From a virus: a stretch of DNA of 64,000 nt. The stretch's first letter is position 1. Each line of letters opens with the position of its first letter. This document shows, in pieces, positions 7,649 to 14,744 of the stretch. The translations under genes and the position numbers were made by a program. The notes under the pieces were generated by a model. It was not told where the DNA came from. It worked only from the letters and a program-made list of their open reading frames with translations, and made no database searches. The stretch spans positions 20,405 through 84,404 of IMG/VR virus record IMGVR_UViG_3300042384_001501, one strand, 5' to 3'.

Positions 7649-7945
7649 ATGTTGTTTGACTTTGAAACATACATAAACTTATTAAAAAGTTTTGGTGAGG
7701 AAAAACTGACTGAACAAGAATCAACTCCCCCTCCTTCAGGCGGTGCATCAGGAGGAGGTTCTACACCTCCGGCTGCATACCCAACAGTTACTAAATGGGA
7801 GAGTGGTCTAACAAGAGGTAAGGCAAATCAAATTGGTAATACTAAATGGGAGAGTGGTCTAACAAGAGGTAAGGCAAATCCAGTTAATAACAAAGAAAAA
7901 TGGACAACAGGAATTAAACGAGGAAAAGCAAATACGTTATTATGA
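7649..7945 (+). CDS. Small repeat protein with packaging-type N-terminus
   Basis: 98 aa. Begins MLFDFETYINLLKSFGEEKLTEQ, with LTE followed by Gln as in other tagged proteins, then a Pro/Gly/Ser linker and three copies of a 'KWESGLTRGKAN' unit (the third is diverged: KWTTGIKRGKAN). The repeats are basic and could bind DNA or capsid. Its stop overlaps the start of 7942 by 4 nt. Function unknown. Confidence 0.55.
   Translation: MLFDFETYINLLKSFGEEKLTEQESTPPPSGGASGGGSTPPAAYPTVTKWESGLTRGKANQIGNTKWESGLTRGKANPVNNKEKWTTGIKRGKANTLL
7790..7880 (+). repeat. Direct repeat inside gene 7649, 40-bp units
   Basis: Two identical 40-bp copies (7790-7829 and 7841-7880), starting ACTAAATGGGAGAGTGGTCT, with 11 bp between them. 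A diverged third unit follows at about 7898-7934. Identity at DNA level between the first two points to a recent duplication. Confidence 0.85.
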
Positions 7946-9510
7946 AAAATACAGACTTAAAAAAAATTGTTAGAAAAGTTTTATTAGAAGCGGTGGACAC
8001 TTCATTGGTAAATAGAATAATTAAAAAATTAGATAGTTCTAGTTCTCAGTATGGTTGGACTCTTGGGGGAGGGACTGATGAGGATGCGTACGTTAGTGCG
8101 ATACAAGAAATACCAAATTTTGAAACCGCGAAGGCAATCAACGACAAATTTAATTTAAGAGAATCAGTAGATGACGAATTTAATTTTGATAAAGATGATG
8201 ATTGGGAGTATGTTAGTCAAATTTTTGACCACATGGAAAGTATTGGGGTAAAAGTGATAAATCCAACTAATCAGGATTCTTTTGATTTTGATTTTTCAAA
8301 AAATAGGTCCACAATAGGTGGAGGTGATTCCTCTGACCAAGGAGGGGGACAAAAAACACCTGACAAAGAACAAGAGGTAGTTATTTCAAAAGGAAAATGT
8401 AAAGATGCACCATCTCTTACTAGTATATGTTCAGGTTCGGCTTATTTAAAGAGTTGTATGAAAGGTATTAAAGGTTCTAAAGACGACGCAATATCTAAAG
8501 TACAAGAATTTTTAATAAGTAAAGGTTTTAAAAAAGTTTCAAAAACAGGGGAGGTAGATGCAATTTATGGTCCTTTAACTAAAGAAATGGTTAAACAATA
8601 TCAAACATCTGTTAATATAAAGGCCGATGGAATTGCCGGACCTCAAACTGTTTCAACTATGGGTATTTGTAAAGTCACTAATAATCAACAAGGTGGTACA
8701 TTACCGGGACCATCACTACCAGGACCGTCACTACCAGGCCCTGACGGTGGTATACCTACAAAACCTGTTGACGACCCACTTGATGTTAAGGAAACCATAT
8801 GTAGACCTGCAGATAAACAAGTTATCACAGCTTATAATTCAATAGTTGATAATATAAAATCTGAAGAACCTAATTTTTTGAGGAGAGAGTGTCGATTAGT
8901 AATTAATTATCAAATGGAACAAAAAGAACATTGTGATAATTTAGAAGAAGTAATATGTTTTTGTGGAACTAAAGCCAGTTCAGGTGACGACGGGTATTCT
9001 TATATGGGAGAAAGAAAACAGTATTTAAAAAATTATGTTAAGACTTACTGTAAATCTGAATTTGTAAAAGATGATAATAAACCAATCACTGTAGATAAAA
9101 ATAGACCAATAATTCCCGGATGTCAAACACCTGGAAGTGTCATTGCAATTCTTCAACAGGAAGATGATAAATTAAGTAAAGAAGATTGTAAAATATTATT
9201 TAATGAGGCGGTTAATTGGTATAACTCATGGAAAAAATGTGAAAGAGGGAAACACTCTCCAAATCCTGCGTACAAAGACAAATGTTTTTCTTGTCTAAAT
9301 AGATATAATTTCAATTGGAAAGATTTAGGTAGTGGGGAAAATAAAGTTATGAAGATGTATAATTTTAATAAAAGAGAGATTAATAAAAAACAAAGAAGAG
9401 AACTTACAAGAATGGAATCAATTGAATCTTTAAATACCGCTCTTTTGTACATGAATTATGACATGAATAAAACTTTAACTGAAAATAAAAATATAATTTT
9501 AAAAAAATGA
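7942..9510 (+). CDS. Putative virion protein with peptidoglycan-binding domain
   Basis: 522 aa. The N-terminus MKNTDLKKIVRKVLLEAVDT has LLE followed by Ala, the recurrent tag. Around residues 165-235 is a PG_binding_1-like domain (VQEFLISKGFKK, DAIYGPLTKEMVKQYQ, KADGIAGPQTV). A Pro/Gly repeat linker (LPGPSLPGPSLPGP) follows, then a Cys-rich C-terminal half with about a dozen cysteines, probably disulfide-bonded. A peptidoglycan-binding, periplasm-acting ejected protein is inferred. Overlaps both neighbours by 4 nt. Confidence 0.65.
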   Translation: MKNTDLKKIVRKVLLEAVDTSLVNRIIKKLDSSSSQYGWTLGGGTDEDAYVSAIQEIPNFETAKAINDKFNLRESVDDEFNFDKDDDWEYVSQIFDHMESIGVKVINPTNQDSFDFDFSKNRSTIGGGDSSDQGGGQKTPDKEQEVVISKGKCKDAPSLTSICSGSAYLKSCMKGIKGSKDDAISKVQEFLISKGFKKVSKTGEVDAIYGPLTKEMVKQYQTSVNIKADGIAGPQTVSTMGICKVTNNQQGGTLPGPSLPGPSLPGPDGGIPTKPVDDPLDVKETICRPADKQVITAYNSIVDNIKSEEPNFLRRECRLVINYQMEQKEHCDNLEEVICFCGTKASSGDDGYSYMGERKQYLKNYVKTYCKSEFVKDDNKPITVDKNRPIIPGCQTPGSVIAILQQEDDKLSKEDCKILFNEAVNWYNSWKKCERGKHSPNPAYKDKCFSCLNRYNFNWKDLGSGENKVMKMYNFNKREINKKQRRELTRMESIESLNTALLYMNYDMNKTLTENKNIILKK

Positions 9511-10151
9511 CAAAGACTGAAAAACAATTTAAAATAGTTTGTGAAAAATTCATACAATCCCCACCAAAATACAGGATGAAGATTGTGTTACCACAATTAA
9601 TTGAATCTATGAATCAAGTAAAACTTGAAAAGTTAAAAATGTTAAGTGAAGATAAAAGTTGGCTTGATAGTATAGGTGACACAGTATCAGGTTGGTTTGG
9701 TGGTACAGGTATGAACACTATTTGGGAAAGAGTTATTGACGGTATTTTAGATGGTATGGGATTAGAAGAAGGTATAATGAGAGATACTGTATCTGTAGTT
9801 TTAGCGAATGCTAAATGGAGTGAAATTCCAGGTATACTTACCGACTGTAATAAATTTAGTGATTTAGTTGTTGCTCAAATACCTGAAATTGTTACAAAAT
9901 ATGTCGCCAGACAATTTGTAGATGAAGACATTTTAACAGTTGCATTAAGAAAAACAATTATTGACACTCTTGCAACTACCGAATTTGCTCAAAGTATGAA
10001 AGGTACCGTTAGAAAAATTGTTTGTGATGCAATGGGATGGTTAGGAGGATTATTTGGTGATGGGATAACACAGGAAAAAATAGACCAACGTAAAAAAGAA
10101 CTTCCCGCTTATAGTAGAGGGAAAGACACAAAACCAGTAGTATTTAAGTAA
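9507..10151 (+). CDS. Hypothetical protein, possible packaged protein
   Basis: 214 aa. Its start overlaps the stop of 7942 (ATGA). The N-terminal 50 residues are helical with LIES near 31-34, a less clear tag. A Trp/Gly-rich segment (WLDSIGDTVSGWFGGTGMNTIW) may be amphipathic, followed by a predicted helical body. It is the last gene of the run before the terminator at 10224. No family recognised. Confidence 0.55.
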   Translation: MTKTEKQFKIVCEKFIQSPPKYRMKIVLPQLIESMNQVKLEKLKMLSEDKSWLDSIGDTVSGWFGGTGMNTIWERVIDGILDGMGLEEGIMRDTVSVVLANAKWSEIPGILTDCNKFSDLVVAQIPEIVTKYVARQFVDEDILTVALRKTIIDTLATTEFAQSMKGTVRKIVCDAMGWLGGLFGDGITQEKIDQRKKELPAYSRGKDTKPVVFK

Positions 10152-10223
10152 CTTAAAAAAATTGATGAACTGAGAAGTTCTCAATATAAACCATATATTT
10201 CAAAGGGGGTATTTAAATCTACG

Positions 10224-10249
10224 ATAAAGGTGACGAGAGTCACCTTTAT
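10224..10249. terminator. Bidirectional hairpin terminator
   Basis: Stem ATAAAGGTGAC / GTCACCTTTAT with a GAGA loop, followed by a T-rich stretch on the plus strand and an A-rich one in reverse. It sits between the convergent genes ending at 10151 and 10255. Confidence 0.75.
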
Positions 10250-10254
10250 TGTTT

Positions 10255-10743
10255 TTAAAAACTTTGTAAAAATTCTTCGTAAATTCTTTTTAATTTTTCA
10301 GTCGACGAATCATAAAAGATATTAGGTTCAGAAGGGAGTGTTATCATTTTTAATCCTGATTCATGAAGTAGTTTGTCACCTTTTTTTAAATTACACGGAC
10401 TACAACAAGTTACAAGATTTGACCAAGTATTTCCTCCACCTTTACTTTTTGGTAAAATGTGGTCAATTGTTAAATTTTTTTTACTTCCACAATAAACGCA
10501 AGTGTGACCATCTCGTCTCATAATTCTATGACGGTTAACTCTCATTTTTCTGAATTTATACTTAACGTAATTATTTAAACGAATTATAATTGGTTTATTG
10601 ATAACATATAAACCACAATAAATTAACTCATCAGAACTTTTAACCGCTTCAGCTTTACCTTTATATAATAAATTAAAACCTCTTTTAAAAGAAGTTACAT
10701 TTATTGGGGAATAATCTGAGTTTAAAACTAAAACTGAATTCAT
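10255..10743 (-). CDS. HNH endonuclease
   Basis: 162 aa. It begins MNSVLVLNSDYSPINVTSFKR, the N-terminal signature of a widespread HNH family. The catalytic region follows: CVYCG near 82-86, LTIDHILPKSKGGGNTWSNLVTCC and CSPCN, with Cys pairs for structural zinc and the DH of the HNH core at about 94-95. The frame runs further upstream, but the ATG at 10743 lies 8 nt after a perfect host-type promoter and gives the family start. It is a free-standing early gene between late genes, with the character of a selfish or moron element. Confidence 0.85.
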   Translation of the reverse strand: MNSVLVLNSDYSPINVTSFKRGFNLLYKGKAEAVKSSDELIYCGLYVINKPIIIRLNNYVKYKFRKMRVNRHRIMRRDGHTCVYCGSKKNLTIDHILPKSKGGGNTWSNLVTCCSPCNLKKGDKLLHESGLKMITLPSEPNIFYDSSTEKLKRIYEEFLQSF

Positions 10744-10751
10744 AATTGATA

Positions 10752-10782
10752 CAAATATAAAAACAATATTTGATTTTTCAAA
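10752..10782 (-). promoter_or_regulatory. Host-type promoter for HNH gene
   Basis: Minus strand TTTG (10779-10782), 19-nt spacer, TATATTTG (10752-10759), 8 nt before the ATG at 10743. Confidence 0.7.
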
Positions 10783-10798
10783 ATACACTTATCATTTA

Positions 10799-10805
10799 TA
10801 TTTAT
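10799..10805 (+). promoter_or_regulatory. TATTTAT late box
   Basis: Lies 5 nt before the ATG at 10811. Confidence 0.65.
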
Positions 10806-10810
10806 TTGAT

Positions 10811-11581
10811 ATGGATAAAAATAAATTAATTTCATTAGCAAATAGATTAGGAAAAACTATTCTAAAAAAATATTCAGGTAAAATGTTACCTGGTGATGCG
10901 TATAATCAACTAAGAAAGGATGAACAATATAGTTTTTTATTTAGACAACCAAATGGCCACATTGTCATTATTTGTTTTTTAGTTTCAATACCTGAAAGTC
11001 AAAGAGAAACTCAATTTGATAATATAATGTCAAGTTTATTCACATTTACGTATTATACAATTGAAAGTGACGAGGTTGATGAGGAGTGTTCTGACTGTTA
11101 CGGTAATGGAACGGTCGATTGTAGTAATTGCGATGGTAATGGTAAGGTTGATTGTGATGAATGTGATGGTGATGGTGAAGATTCAGATGGTGATACTTGT
11201 GACAGATGTGATGGTGAAGGTGATTTTCAATGTGACTATTGTGGTGGTAGTGGACAAGAGACTTGTGACAGATGTGAAGGCCAAGGATACATAAACATTG
11301 ATGACACTTATGAAATTGAACAGTATTATTGTGCATCATACGGCCCAAATACACTTGAAGTTTGTGAAATGTATGAGAAAGATGATGTTGTAACATCAGG
11401 AGATATTAATACTATTGAGAATAGAAAAAAAACAATAGTATTATACACCGATACGAGAAATATTGTGGAAAACAGTGAGTTATATCGTAACGATATTCAT
11501 TTTTATGAATATAACAGGACTCCTGAATTTTATGGTAATGGTAACTATATTTCTGACACCCACATTAATGATAAAGATTAA
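10811..11581 (+). CDS. DnaJ-type zinc-finger protein without J domain
   Basis: 256 aa. Between residues about 93 and 160 are six CxxCxGxG-type motifs (CSDCYGNG, CSNCDGNG, CDECDGDG, CDRCDGEG, CDYCGGSG, CDRCEGQG), the zinc-binding repeats of DnaJ (which has four). There is no J domain with HPD and no chaperone C-terminal domain. Acidic residues surround the repeats. It could bind unfolded proteins or act as a zinc scaffold. It is a single-gene unit between a late box and the terminator at 11581. Confidence 0.75.
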   Translation: MDKNKLISLANRLGKTILKKYSGKMLPGDAYNQLRKDEQYSFLFRQPNGHIVIICFLVSIPESQRETQFDNIMSSLFTFTYYTIESDEVDEECSDCYGNGTVDCSNCDGNGKVDCDECDGDGEDSDGDTCDRCDGEGDFQCDYCGGSGQETCDRCEGQGYINIDDTYEIEQYYCASYGPNTLEVCEMYEKDDVVTSGDINTIENRKKTIVLYTDTRNIVENSELYRNDIHFYEYNRTPEFYGNGNYISDTHINDKD

Positions 11582-11607
11582 AAAAAGAGGACTTTGTCCT
11601 CTTTTTT
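11581..11607. terminator. Hairpin terminator
   Basis: AAAAAAGAGGAC / GTCCTCTTTTTT with a TTT loop, immediately after the stop at 11581. The symmetric A and T tracts let it act from both sides, for the DnaJ-type gene and for the tRNA unit. Confidence 0.85.
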
Positions 11608-11611
11608 GTTA

Positions 11612-11686
11612 TGGTACCCCCGTCTGGACTCGAACCAGAAATAACTGCTTAGAAGGCAGTGGGTATATCCCTTTACCTACAGGGGC
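11612..11686 (-). tRNA. tRNA-Arg (anticodon UCU)
   Basis: The 75-nt minus-strand sequence folds as a cloverleaf. The acceptor GCCCCTG pairs with CGGGGGT (two G-U pairs). The anticodon stem ACTGC/GCAGT encloses loop CTTCTAA, giving anticodon TCT. The T arm is TCTGG/CCAGA with loop TTCGAGT. The discriminator is A and CCA is encoded. It reads AGA, the main Arg codon in these genes. It lies 39 nt after the stop of the small gene at 11726, so it may be cut from the PspC-unit transcript. Confidence 0.93.
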
Positions 11687-11725
11687 GATTTTATTAATAC
11701 AAATATAAATAAAAAAATAGAAGTA

Positions 11726-11899
11726 TCAAATTTTTTTAATAGTATACCTATGTCCCGAATCTGAATTCATCTGAAGAATGTTTTTAAAATCTTCAGCTTG
11801 TTCACTTGAGTCAAATTCAAGAACTTCATCCTGAGAATTTAAAATTATTACAGGTAATTCTTTTTTATCAACTTTGATATATTTTACTATACAATACAT
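11726..11899 (-). CDS. Hypothetical protein, 57 aa
   Basis: ATG at 11899, TGA at 11726. The product starts MYCIVKYIKVDKKELPV and is a mixed alpha/beta small protein (DEVLEFDSSEQAEDFKNIL). It starts 2 nt after the stop of the gene at 11902 and precedes tRNA-Arg, so it belongs to the unit that starts with the PspC-like gene. No family recognised. Confidence 0.6.
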   Translation of the reverse strand: MYCIVKYIKVDKKELPVIILNSQDEVLEFDSSEQAEDFKNILQMNSDSGHRYTIKKI

Positions 11900-11901
11900 A
11901 T

Positions 11902-12093
11902 TTAAAAATGTGTTCCACTATAATTGTCCCATGGACAAGGGTCCACAGATATTTTTAATTTAGATTTTTTAATAATTTGAATATCTTTATCTTTTAAAAA
12001 ATCAGAATCGTTTTTAAAATCTTTCCAAGTGTCAAAATCTTTTAAAGATTCTAACACCTCAACAGGTAAAATAACATATTCAGTACTATTCAT
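11902..12093 (-). CDS. Hypothetical protein, 63 aa
   Basis: Begins MNSTEYVILPVEVLESLKDF, similar in style to small phage or plasmid proteins that start 'YVILPVEVLE.L'. It is acidic with a C-terminal DPCPWDNYSGTHF. It lies 4 nt downstream of the PspC-like gene and 2 nt upstream of the 11726 gene. Function unknown. Confidence 0.6.
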   Translation of the reverse strand: MNSTEYVILPVEVLESLKDFDTWKDFKNDSDFLKDKDIQIIKKSKLKISVDPCPWDNYSGTHF

Positions 12094-12097
12094 AATT

Positions 12098-12271
12098 CTA
12101 TCTTGATGGTAGCATTATCCACATCACAATATAAATAGTAACAACTGGAATACTTGTAGAAAATAACAAATATAAAAAAATTAATCTAACAATAAATGAG
12201 GGTATTCCAAATTTCTCAGAAATCCCTGAGCAAATCCCTCCTAATATTTTTCCATATGATGAACGATACAT
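12098..12271 (-). CDS. PspC-domain membrane protein, 57 aa
   Basis: ATG at 12271, TAG at 12098. Residues 8-25 read KILGGICSGISEKFGIPS, the PspC signature, then one long hydrophobic stretch (FIVRLIFLYLLF...YIVMWIMLP) for one or two membrane helices. It covers essentially only the PspC core; bacterial PspC proteins are usually longer. PspC acts in the phage-shock envelope stress response. It is the first gene of a unit with its own host-type promoter, so it is probably early. Modulation of the host envelope response is inference. Confidence 0.8.
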   Translation of the reverse strand: MYRSSYGKILGGICSGISEKFGIPSFIVRLIFLYLLFSTSIPVVTIYIVMWIMLPSR

Positions 12272-12275
12272 ATTA

Positions 12276-12306
12276 CAAAGTTACAAAAAAAAAATGAAAT
12301 ACACAA
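12276..12306 (-). promoter_or_regulatory. Host-type promoter for PspC-like unit
   Basis: Minus strand TTG (12304-12306), 20-nt spacer, TAACTTTG (12276-12283), only 4 nt before the ATG at 12271. The transcript would be leaderless or nearly so. Confidence 0.6.
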
Positions 12307-12324
12307 CATTTATAATGAATAATA

Positions 12325-12331
12325 TATTTAT
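12325..12331 (+). promoter_or_regulatory. TATTTAT late box
   Basis: Lies 5 nt before the ATG at 12337. Confidence 0.65.
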
Positions 12332-12336
12332 AATAT

Positions 12337-13569
12337 ATGAAATTCAACCAAGTTACAAATGCGGGTGAGAAAAAAATTACCAGAGGATATGGTATGAAAA
12401 TGCACCCTATTCATAAAAGAATGAAAATGCACCATGGAATTGACATTCCAGTATCGACAGGTCATGACATTTATTCAATTGCGGATGGTATAATTATCGA
12501 TAGTGAAATTAGAAGCGACGCTTGTGGAGGTACTATAAAAGTTTCTCACGGAGTTGTAAATGGTAAAAAATTATACACTAGATTTTGTCACTGTAGTAAA
12601 CTTTTAAAGAAAAAAGGTGACATTGTCAAACAAGGTGATGTTATCGCAAAATCAGGTGGAGGTAAAGGTGACCCAGGACGAGGTGGGTCCACGGGTCCAC
12701 ATATTCATTTTGAAGTTTACGAAAATGGAAGTACTGTTGACCCAATGCCTTATTATAAAAATTCTGTAGGTGGGGAACAAACTGAGTTACCGAGTGAAGT
12801 TGATTTGGACAAATATAAAGATGAGTTAGAAAAGGATGGTGATTTAGATATGGACACAGGTGATACAAAGAAAACATCAAGACAAGTTGCTAAAGATTTA
12901 ATAAAAAAATTATTTGGAATAGATAAAAATTCGTCTATTGAAAATGAGGTTGTAAATGAAATATTTAGAGTTAGAGAAATTATAGAAGAACTAATTCCGA
13001 CTTTTAAAATTGACACAGGTAGTAATAATGATAATAATGACGGTAAAACTTGCGGACCGTATGACCCTAATTCACTACCCGTTAAACCATGTACCTCAAG
13101 AGTTGCAAATGGTAACGTGATTACATATACAGGGTCAGATGTTATTGCTCAAGACACTGGTACTATCACGGGTGTCACTAAAGGAAGTTATACTCAGGCA
13201 ATAAAAATTGGTAATACCGCTTATTATTGGAATGGTAGCTTAGATAAACAAATGGGTGTTAATATAAATAAGGGTGATAAATTAGGTATGACAGGGTCAG
13301 ATAAAAAATTAATTACCCAACCTTATAGTTCACAAACTCCAAATAAGACTCAAACTTCTACTCCTTCTAAAAATGATGGAAAGACAGTAAATCCTTTAGC
13401 TCAAACCTCAAGTGACTCTAGAAATCAGGCTAAAAATTACGTTAAAAATATTATTAACACATTAACAGGTACCCAAACACAAGCTCCAACTACAAAAAAG
13501 GAATCAATTGAAAAATTAAAACCTTTAATTGAAAACGAATTAAAAAGTTTTAAAAAATTTATAAAATGA
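12337..13569 (+). CDS. M23-family peptidoglycan endopeptidase
   Basis: 410 aa. The N-terminal M23 (LytM-like) domain spans residues about 10-130: RGYGMKMHPIHKRMKMHHGID with the HxxxD zinc motif (His32, Asp36), then GPHIHFEVY with His122 and His124. M23 enzymes cut peptide cross-links in peptidoglycan. A second, lipoyl/M23-like beta region without obvious ligands lies at about 235-325. Helical segments (VVNEIFRVREIIEELIP and the C-terminal SIEKLKPLIENELKSF) resemble those in other virion proteins here. It has no signal peptide, which suits a virion-carried or lysis enzyme. It overlaps the next gene by 4 nt. Confidence 0.8.
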   Translation: MKFNQVTNAGEKKITRGYGMKMHPIHKRMKMHHGIDIPVSTGHDIYSIADGIIIDSEIRSDACGGTIKVSHGVVNGKKLYTRFCHCSKLLKKKGDIVKQGDVIAKSGGGKGDPGRGGSTGPHIHFEVYENGSTVDPMPYYKNSVGGEQTELPSEVDLDKYKDELEKDGDLDMDTGDTKKTSRQVAKDLIKKLFGIDKNSSIENEVVNEIFRVREIIEELIPTFKIDTGSNNDNNDGKTCGPYDPNSLPVKPCTSRVANGNVITYTGSDVIAQDTGTITGVTKGSYTQAIKIGNTAYYWNGSLDKQMGVNINKGDKLGMTGSDKKLITQPYSSQTPNKTQTSTPSKNDGKTVNPLAQTSSDSRNQAKNYVKNIINTLTGTQTQAPTTKKESIEKLKPLIENELKSFKKFIK

Positions 13570-14309
13570 CAGGTAATTACAAAGTTAAAGCCCCGATAGG
13601 AGGTGTGGGAATTAGACAAAAGGATACTTCAGATAAAGGAATTTTATTTGAGGTTACGGATGGTAATGATTATTCAGTGTACCCATGTTTACCTGGTATT
13701 GTGTCAAAAATTGACGATGAGGAAGTAACAATTAAACATAAAGATTATGTTGGTAAAGACTTTATTTCAATATATGAGATTGACGGTAAAATTAAAGTAA
13801 AAGAAAAACAAGAAGTTACTCAGTCAACTGTAATTGGTAAAACCGATGAAGAAGTAATTTTTAAAGTTAAAGATGGTGGTTCATATACTAGCGCTAAAGA
13901 TTTTATAGGTAAAGAATTTGGTAAGACAAAAGAAACTACATTATCATCAAAACAAAAAGCTAGATGTATTGCTAGAAGTATTGTTGGATTACCAGCTAAA
14001 GCCTTTGGTGTTGACGAATACGACCCATGTGCCGAGTTTTACGGAGAAAAATCTAAGGAACCATCTGAACCAGTTGATACTGAAATAAAAAAAGATGGGA
14101 AAAATAATAATGTGGACAATAATGGGGGGAAAAAATCTAAAGATATTGACATTGACCCAAATAAATCATTACCTGACTCGACAGGTGGAGAAGAGGAAGA
14201 AGATGAACCAAGTTTACTGGGCACTGGAGTTAAAATGATTGGTGCAGTTACGGAGTCTAAAAAATTAAATGAAGAGATATTAAGGATAAAAGAATTATTA
14301 AGACTATAG
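13566..14309 (+). CDS. Degenerate M23-like protein, probable partner of the M23 peptidase
   Basis: 247 aa. Residues 1-110 follow a lipoyl/M23-like beta pattern (KAPIGGVGIRQ, GILFEVTDGNDYSVYPCLPGIVSKIDDEEVTIKH) but lack the HxxxD and HxH zinc ligands, so it should be inactive as a peptidase. An acidic linker leads to a C-terminal helix (KLNEEILRIKELLRL). It is translationally coupled to the M23 gene. A structural or targeting partner is inferred. Confidence 0.55.
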   Translation: MTGNYKVKAPIGGVGIRQKDTSDKGILFEVTDGNDYSVYPCLPGIVSKIDDEEVTIKHKDYVGKDFISIYEIDGKIKVKEKQEVTQSTVIGKTDEEVIFKVKDGGSYTSAKDFIGKEFGKTKETTLSSKQKARCIARSIVGLPAKAFGVDEYDPCAEFYGEKSKEPSEPVDTEIKKDGKNNNVDNNGGKKSKDIDIDPNKSLPDSTGGEEEEDEPSLLGTGVKMIGAVTESKKLNEEILRIKELLRL

Positions 14310-14315
14310 TTTGTT

Positions 14316-14720
14316 ATGTTTGATAAAGAACAAATAAAAAGACTTAAAGAATTATTGTCTCAAATGGGATTTAGTAATGAAGATATTAAATCAGAGATGA
14401 GATATTTAAAAAAACATTTAGAAAATTTACCTGAAGAAATTATATTATATAGAATTATAAGTGTTGATAACAAAGAAGATATTAATACTAAATTACCTGG
14501 TTCTCACTACAGTCATTCTAAAAAAGATTTAATGAGTTCTCATAATTTTACCACAGGGTATGGTGAAAAAAAATTCTTAATAACTGTAAAGGCTAAAAGA
14601 AATCAGATTGATTTTTTTTCAACACTTGAAAATAATATATTGTATCCTAACGAACAAGAAATTACCTTAAAAAATAAAGGTAAGGGTGTTGAGATAACGT
14701 CTATAAAAGAAATAAAATAA
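14316..14720 (+). CDS. Putative mono-ADP-ribosyltransferase
   Basis: 134 aa. After an N-terminal helical region, the sequence fits the R-S-E type ADP-ribosyltransferase fold: ILYRIISV (Arg46), LPGSHYSHS (63-68, at the STS position), and NILYPNEQEITL with the ExE motif Glu113-x-Glu115. These enzymes use NAD to modify Arg or other residues; T4 carries Alt and ModA to modify host RNA polymerase. It is the last gene of the M23 operon, 7 nt after 13566, suggesting late expression and perhaps virion carriage as for Alt. The small size and diverged STS site leave doubt. Confidence 0.6.
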   Translation: MFDKEQIKRLKELLSQMGFSNEDIKSEMRYLKKHLENLPEEIILYRIISVDNKEDINTKLPGSHYSHSKKDLMSSHNFTTGYGEKKFLITVKAKRNQIDFFSTLENNILYPNEQEITLKNKGKGVEITSIKEIK

Positions 14721-14740
14721 AGGGACCGAAGTCCCTTTAT
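14717..14740. terminator. Hairpin terminator between ADP-ribosyltransferase gene and tmRNA
   Basis: Stem AAAGGGAC / GTCCCTTT with loop CGAA, flanked by AT-rich tracts. It overlaps the stop codon of 14316 and ends 5 nt before the tmRNA 3' end, so it can serve both strands. Confidence 0.8.
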
Positions 14741-14744
14741 TATT

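Noticed and set aside
7790-7880. CRISPR-like direct repeats
   Set aside because: Only two perfect copies with an 11-bp gap, in frame within a gene and encoding protein repeats; no spacer array or cas gene.
11046-11396. Minus-strand His-rich frame, 116 aa
   Set aside because: It is the reverse of the Cys/Gly/Asp repeat region of the DnaJ-type gene and has no start signal.
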